Shown piece by piece: positions 49,300 to 59,858 of a DNA stretch of 64,000 nt. The notes under the pieces are model-generated. The model saw nothing but the letters and a program-made list of their open reading frames with translations, was not told where the DNA came from and made no database searches. The position numbers and the translations under genes are program-made. The stretch's first letter is position 1. Each line of letters begins with the position of its first letter. The DNA comes from Laetiporus sulphureus 93-53 (Eukaryota > Basidiomycota > Agaricomycetes > Polyporales > Laetiporaceae), in assembly GCF_001632365.1 (NCBI RefSeq), contig NW_024468534.1, positions 412,885-476,884 on the forward strand, in the 5' to 3' direction.

Positions 49300-50072
49300 T
49301 CAGCCAAGCTTCCTCATCATGCCCAGGTCATGCTCTTTCCGCATAACTGCCGCGGGTGCAACATCATCTACCCCATCAATGTTTTCGTTGAGCAACGCTG
49401 AGTATCGGGCCTGACCATCATTCCCAGCCAAGTCAAACATCGCATCAATACTGATCCCTGCTACTTCTTCCTCGCCAGACTTTGTTTTCACTGTGCAGCC
49501 AACCTTCTCGGCTATCATGATGTTGATTTTTGGGGGGGGTTGCTTTCACGGAAGACAAGATCCATGCTGTGCAAACCATTCACTGCATGTTTCACATCGT
49601 CCAAGACGTTCGGAGGCAGAGCCGTCTTCCGGTATCTGGAATGTGATCTTTACCCTCAACGAAATCCATAATCACCATGATGATGTCCACATACCTTGGA
49701 GCAAGTGTGTATCTCTGGTGCGAGCTTTATATTGGCTAGGTGGCGATGAGCACGCTCGTTGTACCTCTCGCGGAACTTGACAAGCACGGGCTTGCCATTC
49801 AATTCGGCGTGGAAAATGGGTCGGCCGCGGTAACTGCTTTTTTTCTCCATCATCGAACCGTGTTTTGAACCAGGCTGATCCTGTGGTGAGCACAGCAGAC
49901 TTTTCGGGAGAATTCGAGGACGACGCACTGCATACAAGGAGTCGATCTCAATCACGTCGATCTTTCCGCGTTCAAAGAACACCTTCTGCCCCTCGTAAAT
50001 CATCTGAGAAGATGTACGAGGAGAGAAGGTGTTCTTCCTTACGGACATGAATTGAATCGTCGACAGGCTCAA
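49300..50072 (-). pseudogene. Decayed protein-kinase-like gene of an agaricomycete family
   Basis: A kinase-like protein is visible only as pieces in different frames. Frame 1 gives GRPIFHAELNGKPVLVKFRE then RYNERAHRHLANIKLAPEIH; a shifted frame gives MVIMDFVEGKDH; another gives LPPNVLDDVKHAVNGLHSMD and LVFRES; a fourth continues INIMIAEKVGC. This order matches Agaricomycete kinase-like proteins I have seen that carry KFVERYN..AHR..LA..GLAP, MVVMDxVEG and HxMxLVFRDLRxxN. At least three frameshifts and the replacement of the catalytic-loop Asp (FRD to FRE) show inactivity. One shift sits in a run of nine G (near 49529-49537). No start or clear 5' end is found. Identification of the family is from memory, hence moderate. 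Confidence 0.6.
49976..50035. repeat. Long inverted repeat (60-base hairpin) inside the kinase-like relic
   Basis: Left arm 49976-49997 and right arm 50015-50035 are near-perfect reverse complements: AGAACACCTTCT... CTCGTA against TACGAGGAGAGAAGGTGTTCT, with one mismatch and a one-base bulge. The centre (50001-50014) folds again as CATCT-GAGA-AGATG. Together this can form a single stem of about 26 pairs. Confidence 0.8.
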
Positions 50073-50903
50073 CTTCTACTGCATTAGGCTTGCACCTTTC
50101 ATGCTTGATGTAATAGTAAAGTGTCAGAGTCGTGGTCCCGACGACGCGGACGTCTTACTATCACGACCACGGTGATCGTGGTCAGAGGGTGAGTTCGAAA
50201 ACCAACGTACCGCGATTGTCCTAAACAGGAAGGCTGCGCCACACCAAAATGGGCCACAGACCCCTGGTTCTCATGCGATTATAGTCTGCGCAAAGTGACT
50301 GCCCGGTTCATCGATAGAAATGCACCGTATCTCAAGTAAGCTCGCGGGTTCTGCACGAGTCGAACTTGTTCTCAACAAGTGTTCCTACTATAGCGACTCA
50401 GGTGGACAGTACCAGGATGGTACGGTGTACCTGTGACACTACCCGCACTGTACATGCCTCCGGCCAGCCCTGCATGTGAACTTGAAACATGTACTTTCTT
50501 TAAATATGTCACCACATTTACGAGCGCAACAGCTACCAAACTTAAAATTCTGAAAGCTACATGTCGCGGTTGCATACTCTTACATCGACGTTAGTATATG
50601 TGGGAGAGACTGCAACGGACCATCCTGAATGCCAGTATACCTAGGATGTCGACTATCGTACAAGTATCGAGAACATGAGGGTAGACCTGTCCGTCCAGTG
50701 AATCGTGGTACGCACGGAACGTAAGCATAGAGAGCAAAAAAAAGGATTAAGTTACGACAATCGAATGTACTCAGACACTAGCAGTGACGACGCGCAGACC
50801 ACAGCAGAGATTGGACAGTGGCACGCACGCCTCACACGAATATAGCCAAACGGCAACGACAAAACACTATACGAACACATCTCATCTCACTCCTGGCCTT
50901 CAT
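50073..50903. other. Gene-free region with three further inverted repeats
   Basis: About 830 bases between the kinase-like relic and the next gene. It holds GACCACG-GTGAT-CGTGGTC at 50165-50183; ACTTGTT-CTC-AACAAGT at 50364-50380; and an imperfect 35-base foldback at 50399-50433 with pairs CAGGT, AC and GTACC on each arm. No open frame is protein-like. No transposon ends or target duplications were recognised. Confidence 0.55.
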
Positions 50904-52232
50904 TCACGTCCGCGACAATCTCGCACTCTTCCTCGGCCGTGGGCTTGTCAAATCCTTGACGTCCCTATGCGTCTTGGCGGGCGAGCCGCGCTTTACGTCG
51001 ACATCTACACATATCGTCATGGACCGCGTGAGGCGGCCGCGGCTGGCGGACCTGTACAACGCAGTGGCCCTTTCGCGCAGGTTGTAGTGAGAGGACCGGG
51101 CAATGGACGGGTTCTCGGCCACCTCCTTGTACTTGCGTTTGCGTGTAGGCGTGGGCGTAGCGGGGAGACGAGCTACCGGTGACTGTGGCGCGGAGGCGTT
51201 GTGTGTTGAGCTCGGAGTAGTCGGGAAGTACGGCTGTGCGACGGGCAATTGCGAAAATGCGCGTTGACGGCGCAGACCATGCGTGGACGCGGGAGAGTTC
51301 TCGGGAGTGAGCCCTAGCTGAGAGAAGGACACGTCCTCCGCAGGGGGGACGCGAGAGGGCGTGTCGAGCTCCGTGGCGGGGATCGCGCTGGTATTTGCGA
51401 CAGGCGACCGTGCGTTATTGCGCGGAGTCGCTAGCGGCGTGTCCGTCCAGTCTTCTGTTTCTTGCGAGACCCCTTGGAGGTCGGGTGGCGAAGACGGCGA
51501 AACGCCTCGGCGATTCGACGGGCCAGCGACCGGACTCCCGATGAGGGCGAACGTGCGTTGCAGGGTGTTGCGTTGCGGGGTGACTGGGGCGGCGGCAAAC
51601 TGGACGGCTGGAAACCCTGACAGGCCATAGTCGTCCGTTGGCTGCGGCGGCGCAAAGTCAATGGCAGGCTCCGTAGGGACGCGCTCGAGGGCGCGCCGCT
51701 TATAGGGGGGCAGCAGGCCGACAGAGACGCCTCCGGTCTCAGCGTCAAAGTAGGCTGTCCGGCCGGTGTACTCGTCGGGCTCAAACTGGTCCTCGTAGGT
51801 CATCCTGGTGCGATTGTACGGGTCGGGCTGGAACTGGATCGGCGGGAAGTACGGCACAGACTTGATCGGCGGGTGCCTGCTCTCGTACGCAAAGTCGCGG
51901 GCCTTGATGCCGTGTTCCTCGAACAGCTTCGCATGGCGTGCGCGTCGCTCCTCCTGTGCTTGCGCCTTTGAGTCCTGCACGGGTGCCGCGGAGGCAGGAG
52001 CAGGCTTTGCGTGATGAACGCCGGAGGACGTGCCGCCGTGTGTGGTCGCGCTCCTACTTGCGTGACTACCGCTCGCGACTGGAGTGCTGCTTGATGGGCC
52101 AGTGGAGGAGGTGCCGCCAACCGGGGCAGCTTCTGCCCTGGGTGCGGGCTGTGCATTGTTCTGACGTTCCTTCATCTTGGCCTCGCTCGTCGTCGCACGC
52201 GAGAATAATTGAAAAATCGACTTGCGGAACAT
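50904..52232 (-). CDS. Unrecognised intronless gene, 442-residue disordered basic protein
   Basis: A single open frame of 442 codons, MFRKSIFQLFSRATTSEAKM to a tail ending SARLSRT. I do not recognise it. The N-terminal half is Ala/Pro/Ser/Thr-rich. A more ordered block lies at about residues 95-165: RRARHAKLFEEHGIKARDFA, KSVPYFPPIQFQPDPYNRTRM and QFEPDEYTGRTAYFD, which looks like a conserved motif region. The C-terminal half is rich in Ser/Thr-Pro sites (TPQRN, GSPVAG, SPSSPPD, DTPLATPRN) and basic runs (TRKRKYKE, YNLRER, RGRLTRS). Ser/Thr-Pro density and basic patches suggest a nuclear phosphoprotein, possibly a CDK or MAP-kinase substrate. This is inference. No signal peptide or membrane span. 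Confidence 0.72.
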   Translation of the reverse strand: MFRKSIFQLFSRATTSEAKMKERQNNAQPAPRAEAAPVGGTSSTGPSSSTPVASGSHASRSATTHGGTSSGVHHAKPAPASAAPVQDSKAQAQEERRARHAKLFEEHGIKARDFAYESRHPPIKSVPYFPPIQFQPDPYNRTRMTYEDQFEPDEYTGRTAYFDAETGGVSVGLLPPYKRRALERVPTEPAIDFAPPQPTDDYGLSGFPAVQFAAAPVTPQRNTLQRTFALIGSPVAGPSNRRGVSPSSPPDLQGVSQETEDWTDTPLATPRNNARSPVANTSAIPATELDTPSRVPPAEDVSFSQLGLTPENSPASTHGLRRQRAFSQLPVAQPYFPTTPSSTHNASAPQSPVARLPATPTPTRKRKYKEVAENPSIARSSHYNLRERATALYRSASRGRLTRSMTICVDVDVKRGSPAKTHRDVKDLTSPRPRKSARLSRT

Positions 52233-52306
52233 GGCTGTCTACAGTGTAGGGATGGAGAGAGAAGTGGGCTGAGGAATGTGATGCTTGTGCCACCGGGCGG
52301 GCTGGG

Positions 52307-52314
52307 ATTTATAG
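52307..52314 (-). promoter_or_regulatory. TATA-like box of the unrecognised gene
   Basis: On the minus strand the bases read CTATAAAT. It lies about 75 bases upstream of the ATG at 52232. GC-rich flanks make it stand out. Confidence 0.5.
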
Positions 52315-53360
52315 GGCGGGGAGGCGCGGTGGCTGGAGCGTGCGCGTGAGCAAACGTGGAGGTGACAATAGAGTTTCAACTTGTTGATCCCCTCATATGG
52401 AAATTGCCGGTCCGGCACCGTGTCGCGGCCGCCCCTACGCGCCGACTTCCCGATTAGGCAGTCGTTGAGTTTGCGGTCGTGATGACTCGCCCAGAGAAAA
52501 TCTCAACATGAACTCCGTCTCAGCTTTCATTTCACACATCGCTTGTGCCAGTTTCAACTTGAAACACAGCTGTTGCTTTCTTGGCGCAAGTGTGGGTCCA
52601 ACTCGATGTCCGAGCGCTCGGCACAAGTCAGTTGCTTGGGCCGTGCGTTTGTGGACGGTGCCACGCACTTGTGAAAATCTTCACCGTGAGCAGCGACGGT
52701 CGCATTTATGAGAAGATCGTGTCTACTGCATAGCCTCCTATTTTTCGTGTAAGAACCACGAGTGGCTGTGTATCTGTCCGTGCAGGGAAATTACAGTATG
52801 CTGAAACACACTAGTAGCTTACACGTAAAGATACCAGCCACGCGCCAGCAAGGCCCCGTCCAGAGAAACACGCGCATACATACAGCGCAGATGGGTATAA
52901 AATGCGGCTCAAGTCATACCGAGTCAGAGTATGCGGGCCTGAAGTATACAGACGTGATGCATCATGCATATGTCCGGACTGGCGGCTAAGGATATGAATG
53001 TGGCAACAGTGCGAACACTCCGACCGTAGCCAGGGGGAAGGATTGGGAGTTCTCAGCCGGGACGCTGGGCACACTGCCTCGCTGAGACGCCTTTACTCAC
53101 ATGTGCGCCTTCCGTTAATGCGGCACTATCGATGTGAAGAGAGTGCCATACGTTCTCGGATCGATGACTCTGGAGCCGTGGTCGCTTGATCATGCTTGAG
53201 TATACGATGATGGAACGTCGATGGGGATATCTTAGACATGCGCCGCGCTACCAGGCGGGATCCCCGAGTCAGCATGTTACATCGGCGGCTATGCGACCGG
53301 GACAGCACTGCGCGCGCCGGCTTGCTGTTCCCCATGTTCTACGATAGACCGAGGTCCAAA
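52315..53360. other. Gene-free region upstream of the unrecognised gene
   Basis: About 1.05 kb. Short frames on both strands lack protein-like features. TATAAAA at 52896-52902 on the + strand is followed by a 31-codon frame without similarity. I see no RNA gene and no repeat of note. Confidence 0.45.
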
Positions 53361-54660
53361 TTATTTTATAAGCCGGTCGTAAATGACCGCATGTCGCTGC
53401 TTCCCCAGCTCCATGCTGCCGGCAGAATTGGTACGCCGTTGGTGCCGACTTCGATAAGATTGAGCGGAGAAGACATGTCCGGCTAGAAATGAGGTGATAT
53501 GGCTGTGCCGTACGCCTTTTGTTCGTAGCCCGAAAGTTGTGGAGCGAAGACCATCTTTGACGGAGGGCACAGCTTCAGTTTCGTTTCTGCGGTGCATGAG
53601 CTGTATCAATGAGACATTCGGGAAACAATGACGGACGAGCGGCGTACCTCCAATTGCCAATAGGACCTGTTGGTTGGAAGAAACGTGCCGGACCTCTTTT
53701 GTGTTAAAACGGAAAAAAAAACAGTAAAAGCCACAACCATGACGAACGCCACTCCGCCCACGACGCTCCCAACAATCGCACCCAACGACGCCTCCGACGC
53801 ATCTAGACTTTCACCGCAGAGCTCAATGTAGGCGCGGCGAGCAGCAAGGACATAGAGCTGTACTTCGCGCCCACGCTGTCCGTAGATGCCAGGATGTACA
53901 GGATGAATTCGAGATCGCACGGATTTTCCATTCGTCTCCTTCTCGACGGCGAACGTGAGCTCGAGCTCGCCCGCAGTCAGTATCTCAGGTATAGAATGCG
54001 ACGGAGTCCCGGCATTGGTGATATTAGAGTGCTCCGGTGTAGGTCGCATCCATCTTGTCGTCAATTGCGTAGCTGAAAATGACGGGCAGCCCTCCATCGA
54101 GGATGTCGTCATAGCGAGCTGGATCCCTGCGCGACATGCCAGCATAGAAGGAGAATAGCCATGAACACAGTCGCTAACTGCTGAGCTTCAAAGAGCCGGG
54201 GACGCCGCGATGCCTGGCCGCCATGGTGACATCCGAGGAGATTTCCCCGATCAGCTCCGTCCAATTCTCCTGTAGGTCAAGTACTGAGCTGGATGGGCAG
54301 ACCACAGCAATTTTGTCGTCTGATGACAGCGTAGCGGAAAGGAGTGGGCAGCGGAGGAAAGCGGTACTGTAGTATGCCAGATGCAGCCGGTGTGGTGATC
54401 TTATAAAGCCATCCAATACTGGTTGTCACGGACAATGATCAGCGAAATTGAAGTGACATTGCGCAATTTGATGCTGGTTGTGATCTGAAACGGTCCATGT
54501 GCGGTGTTCGCGGAATAGCGATGAATGCAGTACTTGTTCACGAGGTTGTGTACAGCACTCTAGACATGCGGCGCGATGAGCTCACCTGGTATGGTTTCCT
54601 GCATAACGCATAAGATAAATGGTGAACTCTCGCCGGGGAGCCTCTGGCGTTCTGAACCGC
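53361..54660 (-). pseudogene. Relic of a single-span membrane protein (extracellular domain, TM, tail)
   Basis: A gene running leftward with scattered frames. A piece near 54610 reads GESSPFILCVMQETIPG, followed after a splice by ITTSIKLRNVTSISLIIVRD (near 54470), reminiscent of extracellular domains in Agaricomycete surface proteins. A middle frame (54145-53606) ends in ASLGAIVGSVVGGVAFVMVV plus AFTVFF, a clear transmembrane span preceded by LDASEA and followed by polar TQKRSG. Beyond an intron near 53645, two frames compete: one continues RRNETEAVPSVKDGL, the other reads APQLSGYEQKAYGTAISPHF then stops. The frames do not join cleanly and stops intervene, so I call it a relic. A real but heavily intron-broken gene cannot be excluded. 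Confidence 0.4.
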
Positions 54661-55103
54661 TGTGGTCTGTGGCTGTTGCACGCGTGGAAGGGTGGTGGCA
54701 CTCGCCTAATCACCGTGCGGCCATCACCATGAAGACTCGAAAGCAGAGACAACCATCTACTAATAACGGCGTGAGCGTTCGCGGTGATCTCGGCGCGCGA
54801 CTGATCCGTGTCGGACTCGGGCAATTCCGATCAATATCATGGTATCCTCGATCACTCACACAACGCGGTGAGTGTCGCTCAACCAAAAACAAAACAACTT
54901 ATGAAAGTTCGTTCTTGTCGTTTTCACAGCACCGAGGAGTCAGGTCAACCAGAGCGCGTAATAACTGCACACGGGTGAGTCGCTGATTGAGTTTTCACAT
55001 CAAATTCTGACCCATTTCAGGCGGACACAATCGAGTGTCCCCAATCGCACTGGCAGCGCGTCAGCCAGCTGCAATCCTCCACAGAGGCGTCTCTCCCACC
55101 CGC
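54661..55103 (+). promoter_or_regulatory. 5' region of the PP2C gene with a probable 5'-UTR intron
   Basis: A GTGAGT donor at 54975 and a TTTCAG acceptor ending at 55020 delimit a 46-base intron just before the PP2C coding exon. Upstream frames carry stops near 54958-54964, so this intron is probably in the 5' untranslated region. The frame after the acceptor is open into the PP2C but has no ATG before 55104. Confidence 0.45.
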
Positions 55104-56903
55104 ATGCTCCGCCGCGCCTGGAAGCCCGTCCTCGGCACCGCCCTCCTCGTCGGCGCCCCATCCTACCTCTACTACCGACACTACTACCACAAACCGGCGA
55201 CCGAGACCTTCGACCTCGCGATGCGCGTGCGCGGGCCCGACGGCCGGCCCACCAGCGTCACCCGCAGGCTGCCCTTGCTCTCCAAGGCGCAGGCCGATGC
55301 GCGCCTCGTCGAGCACGCGACGCTGAAGACGGTGACGAGGCCCGGGGGAGTGGTGTGGAAGCAGGCGACGGCGATACTTGCGTCGAACGACCCCATCGAG
55401 GACGCGAACGCGAGCGCGTTCATACATCGCGATGTGGCGGACAAGGCATACCCCGGCGACCTCCTCTTCTTCGCCGTCATGGACGGTCACGGTGGCCCCG
55501 AGACGTCCCGCCTGCTCTCGCAGGTCCTCATACCCGCAGTGGCTCTGGAGCTCCACCAGCTGACCAGCCCCGACAGCACCAGCCAGAAGGCCGGCGCTCT
55601 TCAGACTCTCAAGGCCTTACTATACCCCACATCTTCTTCCATCAGCGCACAGATACCACTCGACTCTGACCCTGAGCTCGTCAAGCGTGCCATTCAGGAC
55701 GCATTCGTCAACCTCGACACGGAGCTCGTCACAGCACCACTCCGGATATTATCCCAATACGTTGACAAGAAGTCTCTCAAGAAGGGCGCCATCCCCGACC
55801 TCAGCAGCCATCCCATGGCCATCGCGAGCATGCAGCCCGCCATCTCAGGTAGGTGCCCTCCCTCTCCCACGTCTGCTTGCGACCTGCACCTGAATCGAGT
55901 CCAGGCAGCTGTGCGATCATGGCTCTATTTGACACTGCACACGAGAACCTGTACGTCGCATGTACGGGTGACAGCCGCGCAGTCGCTGGCATCTACGAAG
56001 AGTCTCCAGACGGCCAGGGCCGGTGGCGCGTAGAAGCACTCAGCGAGGACCAGACCGGTCGCAATCCGAGCGAACTGAAGCGGTTGGAGTCCTTTGACGT
56101 GTACTGTGAAGCCACACCCGCTGACACGGCAATTCTTCCAGGTTACAATCGGAGCATCCTGCAGACGAAGCCAACGCAGTAGTCACCCGAGGCCGTATCC
56201 TCGGTGGCCTGGAGCCCAGCCGCGCCTTCGGCGACGCCCGCTACAAATGGCCCCGCGAAGTCCAAACCCTGTAAGCCCACCCACCCACTTCCCTCCTCTC
56301 CAAACCTCCCAACCCCACCTAACGCCCACCACCCACAGTCTACAAAAAACGTTCCTTGAGGGCAACGACCAATCCATGCGCCCGACGCCCGCGCTGCTCA
56401 AGACGCCGCCCTACGTGACCGCGCGCCCGGAGGTCACCCACCGCAAGCTCTCCCTCCCCACCACCGACTCCCCCCACCCCGCGTCCGCACTCCGCTTCGT
56501 CGTCCTCGCCACTGACGGCCTCTGGGACGAGCTCTCCTCCGAGGAGGTCGTCGCCCTCGTCGGCGGATACCTCCAGGGTCTCAAGGGCACCGTCCCGAAA
56601 GCGCGATTATCGGACCTCGTGAAGACTTCCACGGGCGCACCCACGGTAAATGGGAAGGCGGCGCGCACGAAGGTCTCGGAGGGCTCCTGGGCGTTCGTCG
56701 ACGACAACGTCGGCACGCATCTCATCCGGAACGCCCTGGGCGGGGGCGACGACGACAAGATGCGGAAGCTGCTCAGCATCCCGCCGCCGGCGTCGCGAAG
56801 CTACAGGGACGACATCACCGTGACCGTCGTGTGGTGGGAGGACGGCGCAGAGGCGAGTTCCTCCTCCACAGCAGCAGAGGAGAAGGTCCGAGCCAAGCTG
56901 TGA
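55104..56903 (+). CDS. Mitochondrial PP2C-type phosphatase (PDP/Ptc5-like)
   Basis: Metal-dependent Ser/Thr phosphatase of the pyruvate dehydrogenase phosphatase branch. MLRRAWKPVLGTALLVGAPS starts with a basic leader and a hydrophobic span, typical of mitochondrial inner-membrane anchoring. The PP2C domain shows LLFFAVMDGHGGPETSRLL with metal-binding Asp-Gly, then NLYVACTGDSRAVAGIY, RGRILGGLEPSRAFGDARYK (FGD motif), RFVVLATDGLWDEL and the C-terminal DDITVTVVWWEDG. Insertions of about 80 residues lie between motifs, as in PDP enzymes. Four short introns (near 55850, 56085-56145, 56275). No ATG precedes 55104 in frame after the upstream intron, so the start is likely. Ends 213 bases from the convergent deubiquitinase gene. 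Substrate, probably PDH E1, is inferred from family only. Confidence 0.92.
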
Positions 56904-57116
56904 CACATGCACATTGCTCGTTGTATTTACATTCCGACGTAATGTAGCATACCAGAAAGCGATGACTGTCCTCGCTTGAGCCTCGCTGAGCCGTGCTGAT
57001 ACCCGAGCTCCCACACCAAGAAGACTCGACTGCCCTATCGAAGCACGAAGCAAACAAGTGCACCGATGCGCAGCCAACGTCCGGCAGGGCAAATCGACGA
57101 GTAAAACGGGTATCTA

Positions 57117-59437
57117 TTACAAGGCCATCCTCCTAGAAGACTTACCGTATCTTTTACGTACATAAGAGTTCACCTCCCGACACTCCTGCAAGTTGTTGCC
57201 CCCCCTCATCTTGCTGTACGGGTTGATCCCTCTGCTAATCCCATCCGCGAACCTCGAGCCCGGGCCAGAAAACCTGCGGCCCCGCGCAGAGTTGGACGGT
57301 CTGGAGCCGTTCGGGGAGATGGGCGTGCGAGCCCACTGGCTGAGGGTGTCCTCGTCATCACGCTCGCTGTCGAATAACTTGCGCTTCTTGTCGTTCGTGC
57401 TCGGGGTCCCGTAGAAGCTGCTCGCCGAGATAGGAGCAGATAGCGCAGATATGCTCTTCGAAGGAGTAGCTTCCTTCGCTGGTGGCAATGGCGATGGGGG
57501 CGACGGCAACGGTGACGGCGGTGCTGGAGATGAAGGAGGCTTAGCTGCTGCACTGATAACTTCGTCGATTTCAACTTTCTCTCCAATGTCATCGTCGTCG
57601 CTGTCATCGTACTGAGCCAGACTTTGAAGCGCACTACCCGGACTTAGCGAGACAGCGGCGGCGATCTTCTTCTTCAGCATCACTGCTTGCGGGTCGTTAG
57701 CAGCGGACTTGACTTCCGCGCTTGCGACTGGGGTCTGAGGTGCGGGAGTTGGTGAAGGCAAACGTGGGCCGATGAAGGGCGCATCGGGCTTCGGCCGGCC
57801 ACCGTCGTCTTCATCATCGCTCTCGACGACCTTCCGCTTCTTCATGTTAGCCACCACTCCGGGCTTCGACGACGATGCCAACGAAGCACGCGTCCCTGCA
57901 TTGAGAGCAGCTTCCAGCGCCTGTCCCTTCTCGCGGATGTAGAATAGGATGTATGCGCTGCGCATGCTCGTTGGTGCCCCATAGTGACGCATGACCGACT
58001 CGTCATTCATCTCGTACCACTGGCCGTCGCCACCCTTCACGTGCGCATAGTAGTGTCCCGAGTTGGGACCCCCACCCGCGTGCGAGATGACACCGTACAG
58101 CTTGTATGTTGGCCCGTACTCGCCCTCGCTCATGACGGGCTGTAATGATAGCCGCTCGTCGTAGTTGATCTGATGCGCGATCTTGCGGCCCATGGGTGAG
58201 AACCGCTTGAGATGGATCGTGAGCACCAGTGGCGCTTCATGTACCGTAAACTGTTTGTCCGCAGCGACCGCCTTCTTGCACCTGCTTTCATTTAGGTAAA
58301 TGCGCCCAAAGTGATGCGATAACGCACGTACTTCTCGCATTTGTACTTGTCGGCACCTCTTAGGTGATCGACAGCAGTGAACTTCCGCAGCGCCTCCTTC
58401 ACCCCACTGACACCATAAATATCAACGCTCAGGTCAAGAACACTGTCATATGTGTCGCTGTTGTGCCCACACTCAAGGCAAGTCACTCTCGACCGCAACC
58501 GCCCACCAAAGATCTTGTGCACCCACGTTGTCTCGGCTAGCTTGTGATCGATTTTCCTGTAAAACAGTCAGCGAAAATTCAGGACACGTTCCACGGTCAG
58601 GAACCTACGTTGGGAGCCCTGCGAGACATGACTTCTGCAGCGCGTCAATCGCGTAGCGGAGAAACTCGTGCGCGTCCTCCTGGCGGCCTCGCCGCATGTG
58701 CTTCGCGATCACTGCTCCGCCACGTCAACGTGACTCTGGCTGTGCTAGGCTATGGCGCACCTTGCAATTTTATCGTAATAGGATACGGAGCAAATGCATG
58801 GTGGTTCTGATGGGCTTCCAGCATGACGTGCCGGAGGCCACAGGCCATACAGAATGTGCCTTTTGGCACCCGACCTAGGATAAGCGCGCTAGTTTAGCAT
58901 GCGGCGAGACGGACAGCAAACAGACTGTCACGTACAACGATCGGTGTCCGAATGAGATAACAAGACGTTCAGGAGGGGTGTTGTGTGTAGCAGGCATTGC
59001 AGCGCGCTGTTGAGGAAGCAAGTGTTGCCCGTGTTGTGCAGGCCAGATCCGACGGTTGAGCCACTCGGCCACGCAGTGCTGAGTGTCCCCGTATATAGCT
59101 CCTTGATCGGAGCGGCCTGAGTTTGTGATTGCAGAGTTTTGGGCGACTTTGTGGGCGAACTGGGAGCTTTCCTAGTCTCGGGCGTCTGTTGGCAGACAGT
59201 TGGCTGGGGATCCTTACTCGTAGGATCTGCACCTACATCGACCTTCGCCGGCTTGGGCGTCGCGTTGATAGGCTGGTACTTGCTCTCGTCCGCTGCAAAC
59301 GCCCCCGTAGATGATCCCTCAACAAACTCAATGGGAGGCGGGAGCAGGCTCTTGAACGCCTCCAGGTCCTTCGCGGGGCGGTACTGCGTCGCGTCTTCAG
59401 AAAAGCCAGACGTCGGCATGAGCGGTGTAGCAAGCAT
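57117..59437 (-). CDS. Ubiquitin-specific protease of the USP36/USP42 (Ubp10-like) group
   Basis: Removes ubiquitin from proteins; in animals and yeast the group acts in the nucleolus or nucleus. The catalytic Cys box reads [20 protein letters not shown] (near 59040). The fingers region has [11 protein letters not shown] and [20 protein letters not shown] with paired cysteines. [20 protein letters not shown] crosses an intron near 58340. The His box is [20 protein letters not shown], then [14 protein letters not shown] with the catalytic Asp/Asn. A long basic and acidic tail ([29 protein letters not shown], then [16 protein letters not shown]) supports nuclear/nucleolar targeting. Start 59437 is the first ATG in frame; the frame opens 15 bases earlier with GTG. 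About five introns. Confidence 0.93.
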
Positions 59438-59858
59438 TTTGATGAAGTGCACACGACGAGTCTCAACGCGGAGAGCGGCACGCCACGTTGTGGCGATGGG
59501 ATGGCTGGATGGGAGGGAGAGGGAGAGGGAGTGGAGATGTGGGGGGTAGTGAGCCGAGGAGAGCTAGGGCGGAGGCGCTGCCAAAGTCAGAGTCGCGATG
59601 CGGTACATTTTCTTCACGTGACCATTCAACGCGACGCGTTTCCCCGGTGGCGCACCGCGTCTCTTTTCCCTTCCGTTTAACGTTTTACAGTTTCGCCCCT
59701 TCATTTGCGAGAGTTACGTCGTCCATCTCACATACATCGATCACGCAGACTGCATATATTACACGGAAAGACGAATGCAGGGTACAGAACAGCGTCCAAT
59801 GATCAAGCAGTACTACGCGAGCTACAGTACTAAATAGTGTTCACCGTTCAACGTCGCA
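59438..59858. promoter_or_regulatory. Intergenic region with E-box and MCB-like box upstream of the deubiquitinase gene
   Basis: About 420 bases between the deubiquitinase start and the zinc-finger gene stop. CACGTG at 59615-59620 and ACGCGT at 59634-59639 lie about 180-200 bases from the deubiquitinase ATG. A GGGAGAGGGAG purine run (59513-59530) lies between. The motif pair repeats the order seen in the PSF2-haspin promoter, though reversed. Confidence 0.4.

Noticed and set aside
50140..50200. Possible tRNA B box (GTTCGAAAAC) near 50184
   Set aside because: No A box or cloverleaf fits around it.
52901..52996. 31-codon + frame after a TATAAAA
   Set aside because: Too short, no similarity, and the region looks non-coding.
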